Origin: Motacilla alba alba
Lineage: Eukaryota > Chordata > Aves > Passeriformes > Motacillidae
Reading direction: 5' to 3'
Assembly (NCBI RefSeq): GCF_015832195.1
Contig: NC_052021.1
Coordinates: forward strand, 1,364,001-1,428,000
DNA: 64,000 bases
Shown here: piece after piece, positions 59,376 through 64,000 of the stretch
Layout: the number at the start of each line of letters is the position of its first letter
Numbering within the stretch: position 1 is the stretch's first letter
The notes under the pieces: generated by a model
Database searches by the model: none
Seen by the model: only the letters and a program-made list of their open reading frames with translations
Told to the model about the DNA's origin: nothing
Made by a program: the position numbers and the translations under genes

Positions 59376-60529
59376 TTTATTATAGCTTGAATTTTTTCAC
59401 TGCATTTAAAAATCTAAAAAAAATAAATATTTGTTTCACAGCTGCAAGTCACATATGCATTAACACCACAAAATCTGGAATTTAACCAGAGAAGGAAAAG
59501 TCAAATCCGAAAGTGTCCAGCTAAGCACAATCGTCTCAGGGCAATTATACTAAAAATAAAATCTTAAGAAAAAAGGGAGAGGGGTGTTAAAGGTTATTTC
59601 AAATGCATTTATCTGGAAAAAAGTGAAAATTCTATTAGAAACCATAAACTACGCTTTCAGCATTTAAAAATAAACGTTTAACCTCTTGACAGCAACAATT
59701 GGCTGGTGCACCTTTTTCTTTTCAGCTGTATTCTCAACACATGACTGCAGAGGTTTCAAATCATAAATCAACCTCTTTTATAAGTGTGTCCACTTAATTA
59801 CAGAATCAGTCCTTAAAAATAAAACAGTGTCTTAAGTCAGCTTGTCCATCCACATATTAAAACCGCCACTGGATGTGGTTTTGTATCGGCACTAAGTGAC
59901 TGCTTCATGGATTGTACATTGTGAAGATGAATGTCTCTTGAACAATCACTTTCATTATTAAGGTTCTTAAAACAAACCAGAAAAATAGATATCTTCAGAA
60001 ATCAGAGTAATCACTTTTTTTTTTGTTAAAAGCCATAAAATAAGCTCATATTCAATTACAAGCAATAGAAACCATACCGGTATTGGAACAGAACTATATT
60101 ATCACAAAAATTTATTATTTACAAAATGAAAAGTTACCAAGTGAGTTTATCAGGGAAGAAGTTAAATGTTTTTACTAAGTGATTTGAAAAACTGAAGCAA
60201 GTCTCTCATGCACTCACACGCCAAATTGTTTGCATAAGGTGAAAGGTTAATTCTTGTTAGCGAAACTTGACTCCCATTCACAATACTCTCATTTTTATTG
60301 TAAAATGGCAAAATCCACATGGCTCTGTACAGGAAGGTATGTATTAAGACAGCTCCTCAGTTTTGGAAATGATTTTTTTGGCTCTCATGAATATCCGTAC
60401 CACTGAACATTTTTTTGCAAATAATCAGTTATATTATCAACTGCATCACTTAATCCACTGAATTTACCACCACAAGAAAGACACGAAAACTCAATGATCC
60501 CACGTTACACGGAACTTTCATTTCTCAAG
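59376..60529 (-). other. HERC4: Probable HERC4 3' UTR
   Basis: AT-rich sequence downstream of the HERC4 stop codon. Minus-strand AATAAA candidates occur at 60294-60299 and 59376-59381 (plus-strand TTTATT); the more distal one gives a UTR of about 1.15 kb. The end is inferred from the signal only. Confidence 0.5.
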
Positions 60530-60738
60530 TTATACTAAACTGAAACCTTCATAGTGGTCTATAGCCTGGATCAACTTAGATTTCAGGGTTTCTTTATCAG
60601 TGTATTTTGGAAGATCAAGAAGATTAAAGCAAGTGTGAGCTACCGGCAGGTAATCTTCTCCCCCTCCTGTTGGCTGGATGACCAGCTTCAGACACTTCAT
60701 CCCAAGAATTGGAATCCGATCACTGCCTGTCAGAAACA
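60530..60738 (-). CDS. HERC4: HERC4 terminal coding exon (catalytic Cys)
   Basis: Entered after CTTGACAG. It encodes FLTGSDRIPILGMKCLKLVI, QPTGGGEDYLPVAHTCFNLL, DLPKYTDKETLKSKLIQAID and HYEGFSLV, then stop. The Cys of AHTCFN forms the ubiquitin thioester. Confidence 0.96.
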
Positions 60739-62473
60739 CTGTCAAGAAAAAACAAAGGCTTGTAATTGTACCTAGCTGAAGACTAACATTGTCTGTGTCA
60801 CGTGTGCTGTTCTAATCACTGCTGGCCTTTTGTAATCATTCCAGCAATGGCCAGCTTTTCACACCGAAGTTCTGTGAAGTCTGGAAAACAGGGAATAATG
60901 ACTTCACTCTGTCTCTACCTTCTACATCTGAGCTCATAACTGCAATACAACAAGTGATCCATAAAGGAAAGTATTTCATTTTAGCATATGAAACCAAACT
61001 GTCCTTAAAACAGTATAAAGTTTTGCATGCAACAGAACCTTCTAACTTAAAATCCACTGGCTGTATCTTCACCGAGCATTTCCAAGAATCTTGTAAACAC
61101 AGAATTAGTTTGTTCAGTAAGTAATTTATCTGAATTGGAAACTAATCTGTGATCTATTCTAAGCCAATCCTCACAGCAAGGCTTTGATTACTTTATCATC
61201 TCTACATTTTCACTCTCATCAGTACCTTGACAGATTTACAGTTACTACTCCAAATTTCCACCTCTGTGCAGTGAAAAACCTGGAGGATGTGGACTATATG
61301 TCAAAGCACAGGAAAAGATATCCTAGTTAGAAAACAAATGTCACCAGCAGATTAGGTTGTTGGTGTTTTGGGGGGTAGGCTTTTCTTTTTTTTAAATGCT
61401 GCTCTGAGCTACTGTGATCTGTAACTACCCATCACCCAGAATGACTCAGGACACCCCCAAGAAAATCAGAGACAAGCTTACAATCAATTTTTTCTACCAT
61501 GCTTTTTTTTTTTTCCCCAAACAGTTATATCATTACAAATAAATACTTACACCTGCCCTCTCATAGCAAGAGCCTTAAATCCCAGTGATCCTGTTCAGTT
61601 AGGAACTTCTGTGAAATAATTTCAAATACTTACACAAAAATTGTTTTTTCTTCTCCAAAGACAACTCGTGAAAAACCTCCCAGAATATTTTAATTGTAGG
61701 ATGGTCTGCCCAGTATTCTCCTTTGTATTCTGTATTCTAAAATGAGCAGGAAATGGGGTTATTGCTTGCTCACAGAACAGCTGGATAAGCTGACACTGCA
61801 GCAGAATGAATGCAGTTTGTGTACAGGCACACAGCAAGTGACACACCACTACTACTACTTTCCCCACTCCATTTTCTTCAGCTGTTCAGTCTGAATTCAA
61901 TATAGGGACAGATGCCTGTACTGCAAAGCATTTTCAATCCCAACAGAGACCAAGTCTCACTGAGCTCTGACAATCGAGAATATTTACTTTTAATAACTGT
62001 GTGCAATCATTTCACTCTCTCACGTCTAATATGAAAGACTGTATAGCTGCCTCAGGGTTCTGTGGATTTTTCTGCCTCTCCTCTAAGTCTGATTTCCTTC
62101 AGAAATTAGATGGAAAAAGTTAAAGCAGGAAGATAAATAATATTTTAGGATCTCCATTCATTGATGTTTTAAGGTGTCAGTAAATAACAGGAATCACATT
62201 AATTAAAACAGAGCTCAAGAGGACACCCAGCTGCTTTTGCATCCTGAAATTAGAATTATACAAAAGCAAAAGCTAACTATGGTTCTTACCTTCTCCAGCT
62301 CCTTCCAGTCGTAATTTGTGTTCCCAATCACCATTGCCTGCAGCTCGCTGGGCTGGAAGAGCTGAAGAACTTTGCCTCCACATACTTTGTGGAAGCCTTC
62401 ATGGAATGCACTGTATAAGGAAGCCACAGATCTATTGAAGATGTAATCCACATATGCATCTACAAAATCTTGC
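60530..62473 (-). CDS. HERC4: HERC4, last three coding exons (HECT ubiquitin ligase), partial
   Basis: Coding exons on the minus strand: 62290-62473, 61634-61736 and 60530-60738, ending at TAA 60530-60532. They join in frame as QDFVDAYVDYIFNRSVASLY ... NTNYDWKELEK | NTEYKGEYWADHPTIKIFWE ... KKKQFL | LFLTGSDRIPI ... FSLV. This is the C-lobe of a HECT domain; the catalytic, ubiquitin-accepting Cys is in LPVAHTCFNLLDLPKY of the last exon. The residues I recall as separating HERC4 from its paralogue HERC3 (FWEVFHEL, LKLVIQ, HTCFN rather than HTCYN) match HERC4, as does synteny. The RCC1-like repeats and the rest of the HECT domain must lie beyond the right edge. It converges with SIRT1. Confidence 0.95.
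61634..61736 (-). CDS. HERC4: HERC4 second-last coding exon
   Basis: A 103-nt exon after CATTTTAG, ending TTTTTGT|GTAAGT. It encodes NTEYKGEYWADHPTIKIFWE then VFHELSLEKKKQFL. Confidence 0.95.
62290..62473 (-). CDS. HERC4: HERC4 third-last coding exon
   Basis: A 184-nt exon after TTTGTACAG, ending GAGAAG|GTAAGA. It encodes QDFVDAYVDYIFNRSVASLY through AFHEGFHKVCGGKVLQLFQP and SELQAMVIGNTNYDWKELEK. Confidence 0.95.
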
Positions 62474-64000
62474 CTGTACAAAAAGAAAGAAAGAATTATG
62501 TTAAAGAAATAAAGAGGAAGTAGTACACATCATCATTCTACCAATAAACCAGTGGCCATTTCTGTACAGAACAGAGCACAGAAAATGAAGCAACGAGGAG
62601 CCAAATACATTGTATTGTCTGCTTTATGTTACACCCACAGTGAAGATAAAATGGCACATGAATGTATCTCCCCACCACACCCCCAAAGGCAGTTGCAACA
62701 GAAAAGCAGGAACATTAATGTTATATACTTCAGGCACTACAAACATCTCCCTTATCTGTGAGCATTGCAGTGAACTGGACTCACTGGCAACACGCTGAAA
62801 GGCCTGAATTCCAGGAGTGTCCTGAAAGGTACCAATCAAACTCACTGCTCTGTTTTTTTAAATTAAAAAGATTACTAAATTTGCGCTAAAAATGCAAATC
62901 AACTTCAAAAGGACATTTGAGTCTTGCACAGTAAAAAGACCAGTGCCAAGGAGCTGGGATACTGAGAAACAGATGGCCTGTTATCTGTGCTTGGTACAAG
63001 GAGTTCTCAGATCCTGCTGGAAACATCTCCAGTGGCACTTAAGGAAGATCTAAAACTTCTTGATGTGATACAGCATTTATGGTAATTTTTGAAATCAATG
63101 CCAGTGAACACTGTTTAGTTTCTGCACTGGCAGTGACCTCAGCTGTACATTACAGCTATCCCACCAACACATGTTCACTGTGGAAAGAGAGAATGCATTC
63201 CAACACCACCCCCAGTCTTTGAGTAATATCACCAGTAGTTTACAGAATCATATAAACATATTTAGATGATATGTTTATTGAAGCTGCTGCACTGAAAATG
63301 CTGGAGATGACCAAAGTGGTGATCCACACTCCTCCCCTTCAGCACTCCATGAGATCTCCTTCTTATCCATGAAGGGCAGGTAACTTGTGTAACAGTAACA
63401 GTGCAAGGCTGTTCCAGGGAAAAGTCACAGTGATAAACTAATTTATAGTATAAAATCAAATAAAGCATCATGGAATATTTAGAGCTTGAGAAAGAGGAAT
63501 TCTTCATTACTGGAAGACAATGTGTGGTAACAATGCAGCAGGCATTCCACAGGCACCTTGAAACTTTTCCCATAATTCAACTCCAATTTTACAGTCACTT
63601 AGTGACAGAACATCAAACCTACACCAGAGAACTGCAAAGCCACAGTGTTTTCCATGTGCATTCAGTTCTCATGGAGTGTGCTCTTTCCATTCAATTCTCC
63701 CTTTACCCTGGGAGAAGTACAAGCACAGGGAATTCATTAAGATTAAAGAACAGACTGGAAAATTCTGCAAAAAGGGGACAAAAGCACCACCAGGTATGTT
63801 CTGCCTATCCTCCAGGAGCAGAAAGGGAACAAAGGGCAGGAAAGACTGTTTTTATAAATAAAAGTTACAGAATCCTTGACCGAGGAAAAAACCCTCCTGT
63901 CACACCCCTTCTGACAACAACACTGGAGTACTTAATGTTATCTACTCTACAAAGGGAAGACTGCACTGAAATCATATTCATATATGAATGAGGAGCTGTA
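62474..64000 (-). other. HERC4: HERC4 intron, no further exon recognised
   Basis: The exon preceding 62290-62473 must end with two bases that complete an Arg codon. I find no HERC4-like exon up to the window end, so this stretch is probably intronic. Open frames near 63.3-63.99 kb on both strands resemble nothing known. Confidence 0.6.

Overview
This is an animal nuclear locus, most likely from a bird; I cannot name the species. Three interrupted genes are recognisable from their translated exons: DNAJC12 (minus strand, complete, 5 coding exons), SIRT1 (plus strand, complete, 9 coding exons, 747 codons) and the last three coding exons of HERC4 (minus strand, running off the right edge). As I recall it, human chromosome 10q21 has the same order and orientation (CTNNA3, DNAJC12, SIRT1, HERC4). 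A solitary intact tRNA-Ser(UGA) gene lies left of DNAJC12. A degraded CR1 LINE fragment next to that tRNA, compact introns (SIRT1 about 14 kb from start to stop codon) and very GC-rich first exons point to a bird or other sauropsid. There is no bacterial, phage, plasmid or CRISPR content.

Layout. 1-12.9 kb: AT-rich DNA without a recognisable exon, probably 5' flank or intron of CTNNA3, which I infer from synteny only. 12.9-13.5 kb: a 49-bp minisatellite beside a small CpG island. 17.7-19.7 kb: two CpG islands, the second holding the tRNA with a TATA-like element, A and B boxes and a T5 terminator; the CR1 piece follows. 20.16-20.45 kb: an unexplained minus-strand unit with a membrane-segment reading frame, an acidic-tail reading frame in a different frame, and a downstream AATAAA. 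23.4-32.9 kb: DNAJC12 with promoter and 3' UTR. 33-36.3 kb: spacer between the divergent DNAJC12 and SIRT1 genes. 36.4-37.7 kb: SIRT1 CpG island with a G-run array, three GTCACGTG E-boxes and exon 1. 39.9-52.65 kb: SIRT1 exons 2-9 and 3' UTR. 52.65-59.3 kb: spacer between convergent SIRT1 and HERC4. 59.35-64 kb: HERC4 3' UTR and the end of its HECT domain.

How the genes relate: SIRT1 is an NAD+-dependent deacylase, DNAJC12 a J-domain co-chaperone for aromatic amino acid hydroxylases, HERC4 a HECT ubiquitin ligase. They are neighbours through conserved synteny and do not form a pathway. All exon joins given here keep the reading frame and use GT-AG splice sites. The least explained items are the small unit at 20.2-20.45 kb, the reading-frame relic inside DNAJC12 intron 1 (30.9-31.4 kb), and the minisatellite that is open in all three minus-strand frames.
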